The notes under the pieces are model-generated. The model worked only from the letters and a program-made list of their open reading frames with translations, made no database searches and had not been told where the DNA came from. From Candidatus Poseidoniia archaeon (GTDB lineage: Archaea; Thermoplasmatota; Poseidoniia; MGIII; CG-Epi1), in assembly GCA_022449705.1 (NCBI GenBank), contig JAKURS010000014.1, positions 1 through 17,546 of the forward strand: a stretch of 17,546 nucleotides of DNA, in the 5' to 3' direction. Position 1 is the stretch's first letter. Each line of letters opens with the position of its first letter. Positions 1 through 6,780 of this stretch are shown in pieces. The translations under genes and the position numbers were made by a program.

Positions 1-129
1 CAGCGTTTTGCCGGCAGCAGTGGGAACTGCGAGCAGCACTGACTCACCACGCTCGACAGGGACGATGGCTTCTTCCTGCGGAGGATAAAGCTCAGCGATG
101 CCGAAATGCTCCAGGATTCCCGGCAGCAC
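1..129 (-). CDS. hel308: Hel308-like Ski2-family DNA helicase, N-terminal fragment (runs off left edge)
   Basis: The first 43 codons of a superfamily 2 helicase are visible. A Q-motif-like stretch, ELYPPQEEA, occupies residues 13-21 and is followed by a Walker A motif, AVPTAAGKTL, at residues 34-43. The PPQ-to-PTAAGKT spacing is typical of archaeal Hel308/Ski2 proteins, which unwind lagging strands at stalled replication forks using ATP. The GTG at 129 is the only plausible start because an in-frame TAA lies eight codons upstream. A weak AT-rich box (CATAAT, 150-155) sits about 24 bases before it. The gene follows the zinc-ribbon membrane protein with a 31-base gap and may share its transcript. 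The rest of the protein is outside the window, so the choice of Hel308 over another Ski2-type helicase rests only on the N-terminus. Confidence 0.8.
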   Translation of the reverse strand, partial: MLPGILEHFGIAELYPPQEEAIVPVERGESVLLAVPTAAGKTL

Positions 130-160
130 CCTACCAGCTCTCTTCCTCGATTATGCCGAA

Positions 161-787
161 CTAGGAGCGCGACTGGAGGACGAGGTAGAGCGCAATCGCG
201 CCGAAGAGCGTTGCCAGCATAAAGGTCCCCATCCCCACGATGGCCGCTGCGCAGCCCGCCAGCACCAGCGTGTAGTTCTGCCGCATCAGCACCAGCACTC
301 CACCGGCAGTCGCCAGCACGGTGCAGAAAAGCTCCCAGATAATGCCGGCGCGCAGCACGGAGCGGACAAACGCCTCATCGATTTCCTCCTCGGACTGCAT
401 GCCGGTCTGCCCCAACATCTGGTTAGCCTTAGCGGTGGTGCCCTCGACCCTTGTCGCATCACCCAGCGTCCCGTTCATCAGCACTACTGTTGTCAGCATC
501 AGCAGCGCCGCCAGCAGCAGCATCAGCCCCGCAATCTGCGGCCGGTTGGTCGTGGGGTAGAGCACGATGTAGTCGTCTCCCCCTTCGGCACTGCCCCAGT
601 CCAGCTCGTCGTCATCACCCGGTTCCGGGCCTGCACCAACCGCCTCGCCCGGGGCGCCACCGCCGGCCGGTTCCCACAGAAAGCGGTGACCGCAGTTGGG
701 GCAGCCGACGTACTCCGCCTGCTCCACCGAGCTCACTTCCAGCTGCGTTCCGGAACCGCATTCCGGGCATGTCGCGGCAACCTGCAT
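161..787 (-). CDS. Zinc-ribbon membrane protein of unknown function
   Basis: The product has 208 residues. An N-terminal zinc ribbon carries two CPxCG knuckles (CPECG near residues 8-12 and CPNCG near 30-34). An acidic, Gly-rich linker follows, then about four hydrophobic segments (around residues 85-105, 145-165, 168-185 and 186-205) that should span the membrane. The ribbon is therefore probably cytoplasmic and may bind nucleic acid or a partner protein. I do not recognise the family. An in-frame TTG six codons upstream (805) is possible. I prefer ATG 787 because the ribbon begins directly after it and a TAATTA box (811-816), overlapping the stop of the upstream Pop5-like gene, lies about 26 bases before it, as expected of a leaderless archaeal mRNA. 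Confidence 0.8.
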   Translation of the reverse strand: MQVAATCPECGSGTQLEVSSVEQAEYVGCPNCGHRFLWEPAGGGAPGEAVGAGPEPGDDDELDWGSAEGGDDYIVLYPTTNRPQIAGLMLLLAALLMLTTVVLMNGTLGDATRVEGTTAKANQMLGQTGMQSEEEIDEAFVRSVLRAGIIWELFCTVLATAGGVLVLMRQNYTLVLAGCAAAIVGMGTFMLATLFGAIALYLVLQSRS

Positions 788-810
788 CGACCCCGGAGCC
801 GGCAAGCGGC

Positions 811-816
811 TAATTA
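811..816 (-). promoter_or_regulatory. Possible TATA box for the zinc-ribbon membrane protein
   Basis: On the minus strand TAATTA overlaps the TAA stop of the Pop5-like gene. Its centre is about 26 bases upstream of ATG 787, the usual archaeal TATA-to-start distance. The box is weak and there is no clear BRE. Confidence 0.3.
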
Positions 817-1095
817 CTTTCGCCCAGCGAGCCGCCGCTGCAATCCCTTGAGCGTGCCGCTCGTTGCCAGCGTCTCGCTGGAAACGCCATCACCGAGGTT
901 ACCGTTCAGCGCCTCGCGCGCCGCCGCGGCGCCGGTGTGCGGTACGCGTACCACTGCTTCGCTCCCGGCGCAACGAATGACGCGAAATTCCACCAGGTGA
1001 CCTGCCAGCAGCCGCTCCAGCTTGCGGCGGCCGGTGGCCGGCTCGGTGCGCAGCTGGAGGTAGCGGCGGCGGCCCCGCTTTGCCTTGACAACCAC
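814..1095 (-). CDS. rnp2: Probable RNase P protein subunit 2 (Pop5/Rpp14-like)
   Basis: This is a basic protein of 93 residues. It opens with a Lys/Arg-rich segment leading into RRRYLQLR and ends with a VRVPHTGAAAAREAL segment and an SETLATSGTLKGLQ segment. In archaeal Pop5, an 'RVSH...VRAAL' strand-helix unit is likewise followed by a '(V/L)GVSGTIK' motif, so I assign it to this family. It would help the catalytic RNA trim the 5' leaders of pre-tRNAs. At 93 residues it is shorter than most Pop5 proteins (about 120). A longer GTG start at 1116 exists, but GTG 1095 places the product start just before the basic strand and about 23 bases from a CTATTT box. It is divergent from tRNA-Val. The identification rests on recognised motifs only. 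Confidence 0.6.
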   Translation of the reverse strand: MVVKAKRGRRRYLQLRTEPATGRRKLERLLAGHLVEFRVIRCAGSEAVVRVPHTGAAAAREALNGNLGDGVSSETLATSGTLKGLQRRLAGRK

Positions 1096-1113
1096 GGTGG
1101 GTGAGACGCAACC

Positions 1114-1122
1114 CACAAATAG
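1114..1122. promoter_or_regulatory. Shared TATA-like box between Pop5-like gene and tRNA-Val
   Basis: The plus strand reads ACAAATAGT and the minus strand ACTATTTGT. On the plus strand the box is about 28 bases upstream of the mature 5' end of tRNA-Val (1146). On the minus strand it is about 23 bases upstream of GTG 1095. One AT-rich box in otherwise GC-rich DNA could therefore serve both directions. This is inferred from spacing. Confidence 0.45.
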
Positions 1123-1145
1123 TTACCACCTGCGGTGCGCGACGC

Positions 1146-1222
1146 GGGCCCGTGGTCTAGTTGGCTATGACGTCGCCTTCACATGGCGAAGGTCGCCAGT
1201 TCGAATCTGGCCGGGCCCACCA
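1146..1222 (+). tRNA. tRNA-Val (anticodon CAC)
   Basis: A complete cloverleaf is visible. The acceptor GGGCCCG pairs with CGGGCCC. The anticodon stem TCGCC/GGCGA encloses the loop TTCACAT, giving anticodon CAC for GTG valine codons. The T stem GCCAG/CTGGC encloses TTCGAAT. The discriminator A is at 1219 and the 3' CCA is encoded (1220-1222). No intron is seen. The DRG gene starts 34 bases downstream. Confidence 0.95.
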
Positions 1223-1227
1223 GCGGC

Positions 1228-1235
1228 TTCATAAC
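1228..1235 (+). promoter_or_regulatory. Weak TATA-like box before the DRG gene
   Basis: TTCATAAC is centred about 25 bases upstream of GTG 1257, which would fit a leaderless mRNA separate from tRNA-Val. The match is weak, and cotranscription with the tRNA is equally possible. Confidence 0.25.
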
Positions 1236-1256
1236 ATCCCCTTTCTGCCGCGGAAC

Positions 1257-2342
1257 GTGTCCCTCACCGAGAAGATAACCGAAATCGAGGACGAAATCGC
1301 CAGCACCAAGTACAACAAGGCGACGCAGCACCACATCGGCAAGCTGAAGGCGAAACTGGCGCAGCTGCGCGAGCAGGTTGTGGCGCAGTCGTCCGGTCCC
1401 AAGGGCAGCGGCTACGGCGTGCGCAAGGCGGGCGACGCGACAGTGGCCATAGTGGGGCTGCCGAGCGTTGGCAAGTCGACGCTGCTCAACTCGGTCACCG
1501 CGGCGAAGAGCGAGACCGCCGCCTACGCCTTCACGACGCTGGACGTCATCCCTGGCGTGCTGCAGTACCGACAGGCGCGCATCCAGCTGCTGGACCTGCC
1601 GGGACTCATCGCGGGGGCGGCGCGCGGCGCCGGCCGCGGACGCGAGGTGCTCTCGGTCATCCGCGCCGCTGACCTGGTACTGCACCTGGTCGACGCTGCC
1701 GAGCCGGCGCCGCAGGTCATCCTGCAGGAGCTGGAGGATGCGGGGTTGCGGCTCGATGGGCGCCGGCCCAACGGCGCGATTGCGCGCACTGGGCGGGGCG
1801 GTATCGATGTCGTTTCCACCGTTTCGCAGGAGCTCGAGGAGGAAGCAGTCAAGGCTGTCGCGCGCGAGTATGGCGTGGTCAATGCACAAATTGTGCTGCG
1901 CGAACGGTTCGACTTGGACCTGCTGGTCGACCTGCTGGCGGGGACGCGCGTCTACCCGCCGTCGCTGACAGTGCTGACCAAGGTCGACCTCGCCAGCGAG
2001 GCACAGCTGGCGCAGGCACGGGAGCTCTGCCCCGACGCAATCGAAATCGCGCCGCCGACCGGCCAGGGACTCGAGGCATTGCGCAACGCGATTTACGCGC
2101 GGCTTGATTTTATATCGGTCTTCATGAAGCCGCAGGGGCAACCGGCGGACCTGGAAGAGCCGCTGGTGGTGCGGCGTGGCACAACCGTGGCGGAAATCTG
2201 CCAAGCGCTGCACCGCGACTTCCGCCGCAAGTTCCGCTACGCGCTGGTGTGGGGTGATTCAGCCAAGTTTCCCGGGCAAACCGTAGGGCTGGCACACGCG
2301 GTCGCTGACGGTGACTTGGTGAGCATCATTACCCACCGCTAG
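1257..2342 (+). CDS. drg: DRG-family (Obg-like) GTP-binding protein
   Basis: The 361-residue length is typical of archaeal DRG proteins, translation-associated GTPases conserved in archaea and eukaryotes. Residues 1-50 form a charged helical N-terminus (TEIEDEIAST...). G1 is GLPSVGKST (67-75), G3 is DLPG (113-116) followed by the glycine-rich LIAGAARGAGRG loop, and G4 is TKVD (241-244). A C-terminal TGS domain covers about 287-361. The reading frame stays open upstream through the tRNA, but protein homology begins at GTG 1257 (VSLTEKI). The upstream codons translate tRNA sequence and are not part of the gene. Its TAG stop overlaps the TAG stop of the convergent SAP-domain gene in a shared CTAG (2339-2342), so there is no intergenic space for a terminator. 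Confidence 0.93.
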   Translation: MSLTEKITEIEDEIASTKYNKATQHHIGKLKAKLAQLREQVVAQSSGPKGSGYGVRKAGDATVAIVGLPSVGKSTLLNSVTAAKSETAAYAFTTLDVIPGVLQYRQARIQLLDLPGLIAGAARGAGRGREVLSVIRAADLVLHLVDAAEPAPQVILQELEDAGLRLDGRRPNGAIARTGRGGIDVVSTVSQELEEEAVKAVAREYGVVNAQIVLRERFDLDLLVDLLAGTRVYPPSLTVLTKVDLASEAQLAQARELCPDAIEIAPPTGQGLEALRNAIYARLDFISVFMKPQGQPADLEEPLVVRRGTTVAEICQALHRDFRRKFRYALVWGDSAKFPGQTVGLAHAVADGDLVSIITHR

Positions 2343-3337
2343 GCTTTCTGCAGCCGCTTGACGAGGTCAGCCTTCTTACCGGAGACAGGCAGGTCCTTCT
2401 TCTTCAGCTCCGCCTTGAGCTGAGCTGTGGTCATCGCGCCATAATCCGGCTTCGCCTTCTTCTTCGGTGCCGCCTTCTTCGCAGTGGGCTTTTTCGCGGC
2501 TTTCTTCGCCGCCGGTTTCACAACGGTCGAATCGCCCCGCCGGAACAGCCCCGCCACCTTTGACGCGCCGCTGCCGATGGCGGAACCTGTCGAGCGCGCG
2601 CCGCTGCCGATGGCGGAACCTGTCGAGCGCACGCCGCGGCCTACGGCCGAGCCGGCGCTGCGTGCTCCCCGGCCGACGGCGGAGGCTCCACTGCCGATTG
2701 CCCCTTTAGTGCGCGAGCCTGCACTGCGTGCACCGCCAGCGATGCGAGAGCCAATGCCGGGAGACGCGTCGCCTGACGGGGACGCTTCTTCGTCTGGCGC
2801 TTCCGCAGCCGCTTCTTCCGCTTCCGCGGCCGGCTTCTCCGGCTCGGGCGCTGCAGCTGCGCGCGGCTTGAACTTGATACCGGAGCGCGGCTTGAACCTG
2901 ATTTCCTTCCCGGCGGCCGGTCTCTCCTTCGCCGATGCGTCGCCTGCCACTGACTTGGGCAGGTTGTCACCGAACCGCTCCTTGTAGCGCTCCTCCAGCG
3001 ACTGCGAATCCTCCTCGAGCATGCTGTCGAGCCTGCGGTGGATGTCAACCAGCGGCTTCTCGCTGCGCTTCTGCCAGTCGGTCGGCTGTGCTGGCGCGAT
3101 GCCAGCGGCCGGCTGGACCTGCGGCGGCGAGACCAGCTCCACCACGGGCTGCGCGGCAGGGGTGGCCGGGGCGGCCGACTCCATGTCCATCTCGATGACC
3201 ATGTCGGGCTGGATGTCGGTCGGCGGCGATGCCAGCTCCACCACGGGCTGCGCGGCCGGGGCGGCCGGGACCGGCTCCAGCCGGGGCGGCCTGGCCCGCT
3301 TCTTCTTTTTCTTCTTCCTGCGTCCGAAGAGTCCCAT
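2339..3337 (-). CDS. Lysine-rich repeat protein with C-terminal SAP domain, probably DNA-binding
   Basis: The product has 332 residues and modular, low-complexity composition. Residues 5-18 are a run of Arg/Lys. A Pro/Ala/Val segment holds two near-identical AAQPVVEL(A/V)SPP units (about 28-39 and 61-72). A charged helix lies at 95-125 and an Ala/Glu-rich acidic stretch at 165-190. Gly/Ser/Arg repeats of about 11 residues (ARSTGSAIGSG type) fill 200-262. A histone-H1-like AAKKxAAKK tail (275-297) precedes a SAP domain (298-331, MTTAQLKAELKKKDLPVSG). SAP domains bind AT-rich DNA, so a chromatin or nucleoid role is likely. This is inference and I know of no named orthologue. The gene ends a minus-strand block behind the CLC gene and shares its stop region with convergent DRG. 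Confidence 0.85.
   Translation of the reverse strand: MGLFGRRKKKKKKRARPPRLEPVPAAPAAQPVVELASPPTDIQPDMVIEMDMESAAPATPAAQPVVELVSPPQVQPAAGIAPAQPTDWQKRSEKPLVDIHRRLDSMLEEDSQSLEERYKERFGDNLPKSVAGDASAKERPAAGKEIRFKPRSGIKFKPRAAAAPEPEKPAAEAEEAAAEAPDEEASPSGDASPGIGSRIAGGARSAGSRTKGAIGSGASAVGRGARSAGSAVGRGVRSTGSAIGSGARSTGSAIGSGASKVAGLFRRGDSTVVKPAAKKAAKKPTAKKAAPKKKAKPDYGAMTTAQLKAELKKKDLPVSGKKADLVKRLQKA
2565..2630 (-). repeat. Perfect 33-bp tandem duplication inside the SAP-protein gene
   Basis: Two identical 33-base units (2565-2597 and 2598-2630) encode ARSTGSAIGSG twice. Degenerate copies continue upstream in the gene to about 2740, with units such as ARSAGSAVGRG. DNA-level identity suggests recent slippage or unequal exchange, in multiples that keep the frame. 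Confidence 0.9.
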
Positions 3338-3338
3338 G

Positions 3339-3509
3339 CTACCAGTATCGCTTGATTATCGTCAGCAGCCGCAGCCCCAGGTTGGCGAGCGTCGGCGACC
3401 TCAGCGCCTTGCCGTTGCGCTGGTTGCGGTGTGCCGGCAGTCCCCCACCAGCACCCTCGTCTGACGACACGCGAGCGCCATCGCCCGTTACATTAAAGGC
3501 TTTCACCAT
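3339..3509 (-). CDS. Possible small protein between CLC and SAP genes (uncertain)
   Basis: An open frame of 56 codons begins at ATG 3509, overlapping the last 17 bases of the CLC gene. It ends in TAG one base before the ATG of the SAP-protein gene. This is the spacing expected of an operon member and covers an otherwise unexplained 155-base gap. Third codon positions in its second half are almost all G or C, as in neighbouring genes. The product is basic toward its end (HRNQRNGKALRSP, then LRLLTIIKRYW) with no recognisable domain. High background GC makes chance open frames common, so it could equally be leader sequence for the SAP gene. Confidence 0.35.
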   Translation of the reverse strand: MVKAFNVTGDGARVSSDEGAGGGLPAHRNQRNGKALRSPTLANLGLRLLTIIKRYW

Positions 3510-5292
3510 TCTGGTCCCAGCTCCGCTTACGTCGCACCAGCCGCCGCCGGTTGTAGGTCTTGATGATATCGCCCTTGGTGATGAGCCCCACCAGCAGCGT
3601 GGCGTCATGCGGTGAGACCACCGGCAGGTGGCTTATTTCCTTCTGCCCTAGCCGGTCGAGCGCCTGCGCCAGCGTATCATCGGGCGTAATTGTCAGCACC
3701 TCGCGCACGCAGTAGTCGCCGACAGCCAGATGGCGGTCGTGGTTGCGCACCGCGTTGTGCAGGTCGGTCCAGGTGATGATGCCGACCAGCTTTCCATCCT
3801 CGACGACCGGGAACGACATGTGCCCGGTATCCTCAACCTGCTGGATAGCGACTTCCAACGGGGTGTCAGGGGCAAAGGTCATCACCTCGCGAGTCATCGC
3901 CTCCCCGATGGTGAGCATGCGCATCAGGTCCTGCTCGGCACCTAGGTCGATATGGACGCCACGCTGCGCCAGCTTGGCGGTGTAAATCGAGTGTTCGGAG
4001 GTTACATAGCAGACCGCGTCCGCCACGACGCAAGCCAGCATCAGCGGCAGGATAATCTGGTAGTCGCCCGACATCTCGAACAGCAGCACGATAGCGGTGA
4101 GTGTCCCGCGCGTCGCCGCGGCGGTGAACGCCGCCATCCCCACCAACGCGTAAGCACCTGGCGGCGCGGTAAAGCCGAGCGGCGCGACCAGCAGCCCGAA
4201 GGCGGCGCCGAGCGCAGCGCCCAGAAACAGCGACGGCGTGAAGACGCCGCCGGAGCCGCCGCTGCCGATGGAAATGGAGGTCGCGAGCAGCTTGATGACG
4301 AACAGGGCCACCAGCAGCAGCGTCAGGTTTCCCAGCGCCAGTATCCCGTCGGGACCGCGCAGCCGCGTGGTGTCGGCCTGCCCCTGCAACATCCCATGGG
4401 TAACGTCAAAGCCGTTGCCCAGCACCTCGGGGAACGACAGTGCAATCGCCCCCACAGCGAGGCCGCCCAGCGCGGTCTGCGCCGGAAGTGGCACTCGCTG
4501 CAGCCCCGCCGCCAGCCGGTCGACGCTGAAAAGCAACTTTATGAAGCCAGTCGCTGCCAGCCCCGCCAGAACCCCCAGCACGAGGTAGAGCGGGTATTCC
4601 AGCGGCGACCGCAAGCTGTAGGGCGGCAAGCTGTCGAACGCCGTCAGGTCGCCCTTGAGGGTGCGCGCGACCGCGGTGGCGATGACTGACGCTACCACCA
4701 GCGGAATGAACGAACGGGTGCGGAACTCAGTCAGTATCAGCTCGATGGCAAAGATTACGCCCCCGAGCGGAGCGTTGAACGCCGTGGTCAGCGCCGCCGC
4801 GGCACCGCAGCCGACCATGGTGCGCGTCTCCTCGACGCTCAAGCCCGTGCGCTGTCCCACCTCCGAGCCAAAGGTGGAAGCCATCAGGATGAGCGGGCCG
4901 ATGCGCCCCAGCGAAAAGCCGGTGCCGATGCAGGTCGCTGCCGCGGCGCCCTTGGCGAGCGCGACATGTGTGCTGAGCCGTGCCTGCTTCACCGCCACCG
5001 CTTCCATCACGACCGGGACGCCGTGACCCCGCGCCTCGTGAGCGTAGTACTTGATAATCAGTCCCGCCACCAGTCCGCCGGTGACAGGGACTAGCAGCGC
5101 CCAAATGCCCAAATCATGCGCAAGAAAGCCGCCGTCACGGTAGAAGAGCCACTGCACGCCGTCTATCAGCTGCAGGAAGAGCCACGCCAAGCACGCCACA
5201 GCCGCGCCCGTAAAGCCAGCCAGCACGTTGAGCCGGAACATCGGCGAGGCTGCCACGCTGCGCAGTCGCTCGGGCGGCGTCGAGATGTTCAT
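3493..5292 (-). CDS. CLC-family chloride channel-like protein with two CBS domains
   Basis: The 599-residue protein has a CLC membrane core (about 20-430) and a cytoplasmic tandem CBS pair (about 465-520 and 527-580, with MTREVMTFAPDT and VREVLTITPDDT starts). CLC anion-selectivity signatures are present: GHGVP (89-93), GRIGP (129-133) and GGVFTPSLFLG (348-358). Two residues needed for proton coupling in CLC exchangers are replaced. The external gating glutamate is Ile131 (GRIGP instead of GREGP). The internal proton glutamate position is Leu185 (AIEL instead of IEE). This predicts a passive anion channel, with CBS domains probably sensing adenine nucleotides or ionic strength. The start ATG overlaps the stop of the methionine aminopeptidase gene in ATGA, so the two are cotranslated. 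Confidence 0.92.
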   Translation of the reverse strand: MNISTPPERLRSVAASPMFRLNVLAGFTGAAVACLAWLFLQLIDGVQWLFYRDGGFLAHDLGIWALLVPVTGGLVAGLIIKYYAHEARGHGVPVVMEAVAVKQARLSTHVALAKGAAAATCIGTGFSLGRIGPLILMASTFGSEVGQRTGLSVEETRTMVGCGAAAALTTAFNAPLGGVIFAIELILTEFRTRSFIPLVVASVIATAVARTLKGDLTAFDSLPPYSLRSPLEYPLYLVLGVLAGLAATGFIKLLFSVDRLAAGLQRVPLPAQTALGGLAVGAIALSFPEVLGNGFDVTHGMLQGQADTTRLRGPDGILALGNLTLLLVALFVIKLLATSISIGSGGSGGVFTPSLFLGAALGAAFGLLVAPLGFTAPPGAYALVGMAAFTAAATRGTLTAIVLLFEMSGDYQIILPLMLACVVADAVCYVTSEHSIYTAKLAQRGVHIDLGAEQDLMRMLTIGEAMTREVMTFAPDTPLEVAIQQVEDTGHMSFPVVEDGKLVGIITWTDLHNAVRNHDRHLAVGDYCVREVLTITPDDTLAQALDRLGQKEISHLPVVSPHDATLLVGLITKGDIIKTYNRRRLVRRKRSWDQNGESL

Positions 5293-6179
5293 TGGGTAAG
5301 CACCTCCACGCCGCCACTGGTGAGCAGTAGCGTATGCTCCGCCTGCGTGACCATGCCATGGCCCAGTTCGTCAAGGACCGGATAGTACGCCACGGAGCCC
5401 GCGCGCAGCAGCCTCTGCAGCGGCTGATGCAGGTCATCGCTGAACGCGTGCAGCCAGCGCTCGGCGAAGGGAAGCCCGTGGAACTCGCTTCGAATTCGCT
5501 CTAGCAACTCCGCCGCTTCCGAATCGCGCACGCGGCCCGGCCGCGCAAGGTGGTAGATGTTGGAATTCCGCTTGCCGCCGACGCGACCGGCGCCGTTGGT
5601 CGCGAACGGCTCGACCGCGATGACATCATCCTTGCGCAGCACCGAGCCGCGATGGCCACTAACGCTGGGAATCGAGAGGCCACAGTGCAGGTCATAGCGC
5701 TTGATGCCGTGGCCGGTCAGGTTAGCGACCGGGCGCAGTCCATACGACTCGATAGTCTCCTGTACAGCGCTGCCGAGTAACGCAGTATTGACGCCTGGCG
5801 CAGCCATCTCAATCACCCGTTGCAGCGCCTGCCGCGCGGCGTCGCGCATTTCGTCATGCCGCGAACCAGCAATTTCGACGGTGAGCGCATTGTCGCCGAT
5901 GTACCCCTCAACCTCGACCCCCACGTCCAGCTTCACCAGCGCGCCCGCGCTGAAGCGGCGGCTGGTGCGTGACGACGGCGTCCAGTGCGCCGCCTCCTCA
6001 TCGGTGGCGATGTTGACCGGGAACGCGAGGCCACCGCCGCCCCGGTGCACGTAAGCCTCGATTTTCTCGACCGTCACCAACACGTCGGCACCTTCGCTGA
6101 TTAACGAACGGCCGTACTGCAACGCATCACGCGCCAGTTCGCCCGCCTGCCGCCACTGCGCGAGTTCCTCAGCCTGCAA
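5289..6179 (-). CDS. map: Methionine aminopeptidase, type 2 (archaeal)
   Basis: The product removes the initiator methionine from nascent proteins. The 296-residue length matches archaeal MetAP2. All metal ligands are visible, counting from the TTG: Asp85 in KLDVGV, Asp96 in GYIGDNALTV, His157 in GHGIKRYDLH, Glu190 in IAVEPFAT and Glu281 in QAEHTLLLT. The substrate-binding His65 is in EEAAHWTP. The frame is open further upstream, but there it reads antisense-like Arg-rich residues inside sua5. The true start is TTG 6179, six bases after a perfect GGAGG (6186-6190), giving an 11-base overlap with sua5. Its stop overlaps the CLC start (ATGA). The gene is part of a citrate synthase-sua5-map-CLC operon. 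Confidence 0.94.
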   Translation of the reverse strand: MQAEELAQWRQAGELARDALQYGRSLISEGADVLVTVEKIEAYVHRGGGGLAFPVNIATDEEAAHWTPSSRTSRRFSAGALVKLDVGVEVEGYIGDNALTVEIAGSRHDEMRDAARQALQRVIEMAAPGVNTALLGSAVQETIESYGLRPVANLTGHGIKRYDLHCGLSIPSVSGHRGSVLRKDDVIAVEPFATNGAGRVGGKRNSNIYHLARPGRVRDSEAAELLERIRSEFHGLPFAERWLHAFSDDLHQPLQRLLRAGSVAYYPVLDELGHGMVTQAEHTLLLTSGGVEVLTQ

Positions 6180-6744
6180 GCGACGCCTCCAGCTCTGCGG
6201 CGGAGATCGCACCTTTGCGCAGCACCTCACAGTCCCCGGCCGCGTGGATGACCACGACGGTCGACGCGACGCCTTGCGGGACCGCCCCGTCGAGGTAGCG
6301 CACGCTGTCGCCCAGGGCCCCGCGCGCCTCCGCCAGCGTAGTGGCCGGCGGCGCGCCGTGTCGGTTGGCGCTGGTCGTAATAACCGGCAAGCCATCTGCC
6401 AGCGCCCGCGCAACGGGGTGGTCGGGAACGCGCAGGCCGATGGTTCCATCGCGGCCGACGCCGGTTGGCAGCTCGCGCGCGGCGGGCAGCACCAGCGTCA
6501 GTGATCCCGGCAGCCAGCGTGCGGCAAGCCGCTCCGCCGTCGGCGAACGCTCGCCCAGCACCCAGAGCTGCTCCACCGCGCCGACCATCACGCTGAGCCC
6601 ATCCGAAGAGCGGTCTTTAAGGCGCAGCAATCGCGCGACGGCCACGCTATCAAGCGCGCTGCAGCCGAGTCCCCAAAGCGTGTCGGTCGGATATACGAGC
6701 AGTCCTCCGCTGCGCAAATGCGCCCGCGCCGCCTCGATTTCCAC
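6169..6744 (-). CDS. sua5: Threonylcarbamoyl-AMP synthase (Sua5/YrdC/YciO family)
   Basis: The enzyme makes L-threonylcarbamoyladenylate from threonine, bicarbonate and ATP, the first step of the universal t6A37 modification of ANN-decoding tRNAs. KEOPS then transfers the group. The YrdC domain fills the whole 191 residues. YPTDTLWGLGC is near 18-28, KDRSSDG at 43-49, a SLTLVLPA strand near 81-88, IGLRVPDHP near 101-109 and the TTSANRHGAP loop near 122-131. There is no C-terminal Sua5 domain, so this is the short TsaC-like form. The start is GTG 6744. It overlaps map by 11 bases and follows citrate synthase by 36 bases. A Pcc1-like KEOPS domain is encoded upstream in the same block. Confidence 0.92.
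   Translation of the reverse strand: MEIEAARAHLRSGGLLVYPTDTLWGLGCSALDSVAVARLLRLKDRSSDGLSVMVGAVEQLWVLGERSPTAERLAARWLPGSLTLVLPAARELPTGVGRDGTIGLRVPDHPVARALADGLPVITTSANRHGAPPATTLAEARGALGDSVRYLDGAVPQGVASTVVVIHAAGDCEVLRKGAISAAELEASLAG
6186..6190 (-). promoter_or_regulatory. Shine-Dalgarno site that fixes the TTG start of map
   Basis: The minus strand reads GGAGG, followed by six bases and TTG (6179). It lies inside the end of sua5. It is the main reason for choosing a TTG start and indicates coupled translation of sua5 and map. Confidence 0.7.
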
Positions 6745-6759
6745 GCCCCGCCAGCAGCG

Positions 6760-6780
6760 GCCGCCAAAACCGTTTGCGGC
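6760..6780 (-). other. Small hairpin between citrate synthase and sua5
   Basis: Immediately after the citrate synthase stop, a GCCGC/GCGGC stem with an AAA/TTT extension, one bulged G and a four-base loop can form. It has no T-run, so it is a poor terminator. It may stabilise the upstream message or be chance in GC-rich DNA. Confidence 0.25.

Noticed and set aside
1161..1256. Upstream extension of the DRG frame
   Set aside because: It translates tRNA-Val sequence and the short spacer. DRG homology starts at GTG 1257.
1179..2213. A 344-codon minus-strand frame opposite the DRG gene
   Set aside because: DRG G motifs are unambiguous on the plus strand. The antisense frame overlaps tRNA-Val and has no domain features.
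2565..2740. Possible CRISPR-like repeat array
   Set aside because: The units are contiguous without spacers, are in frame with a protein gene, and encode an 11-residue repeat.
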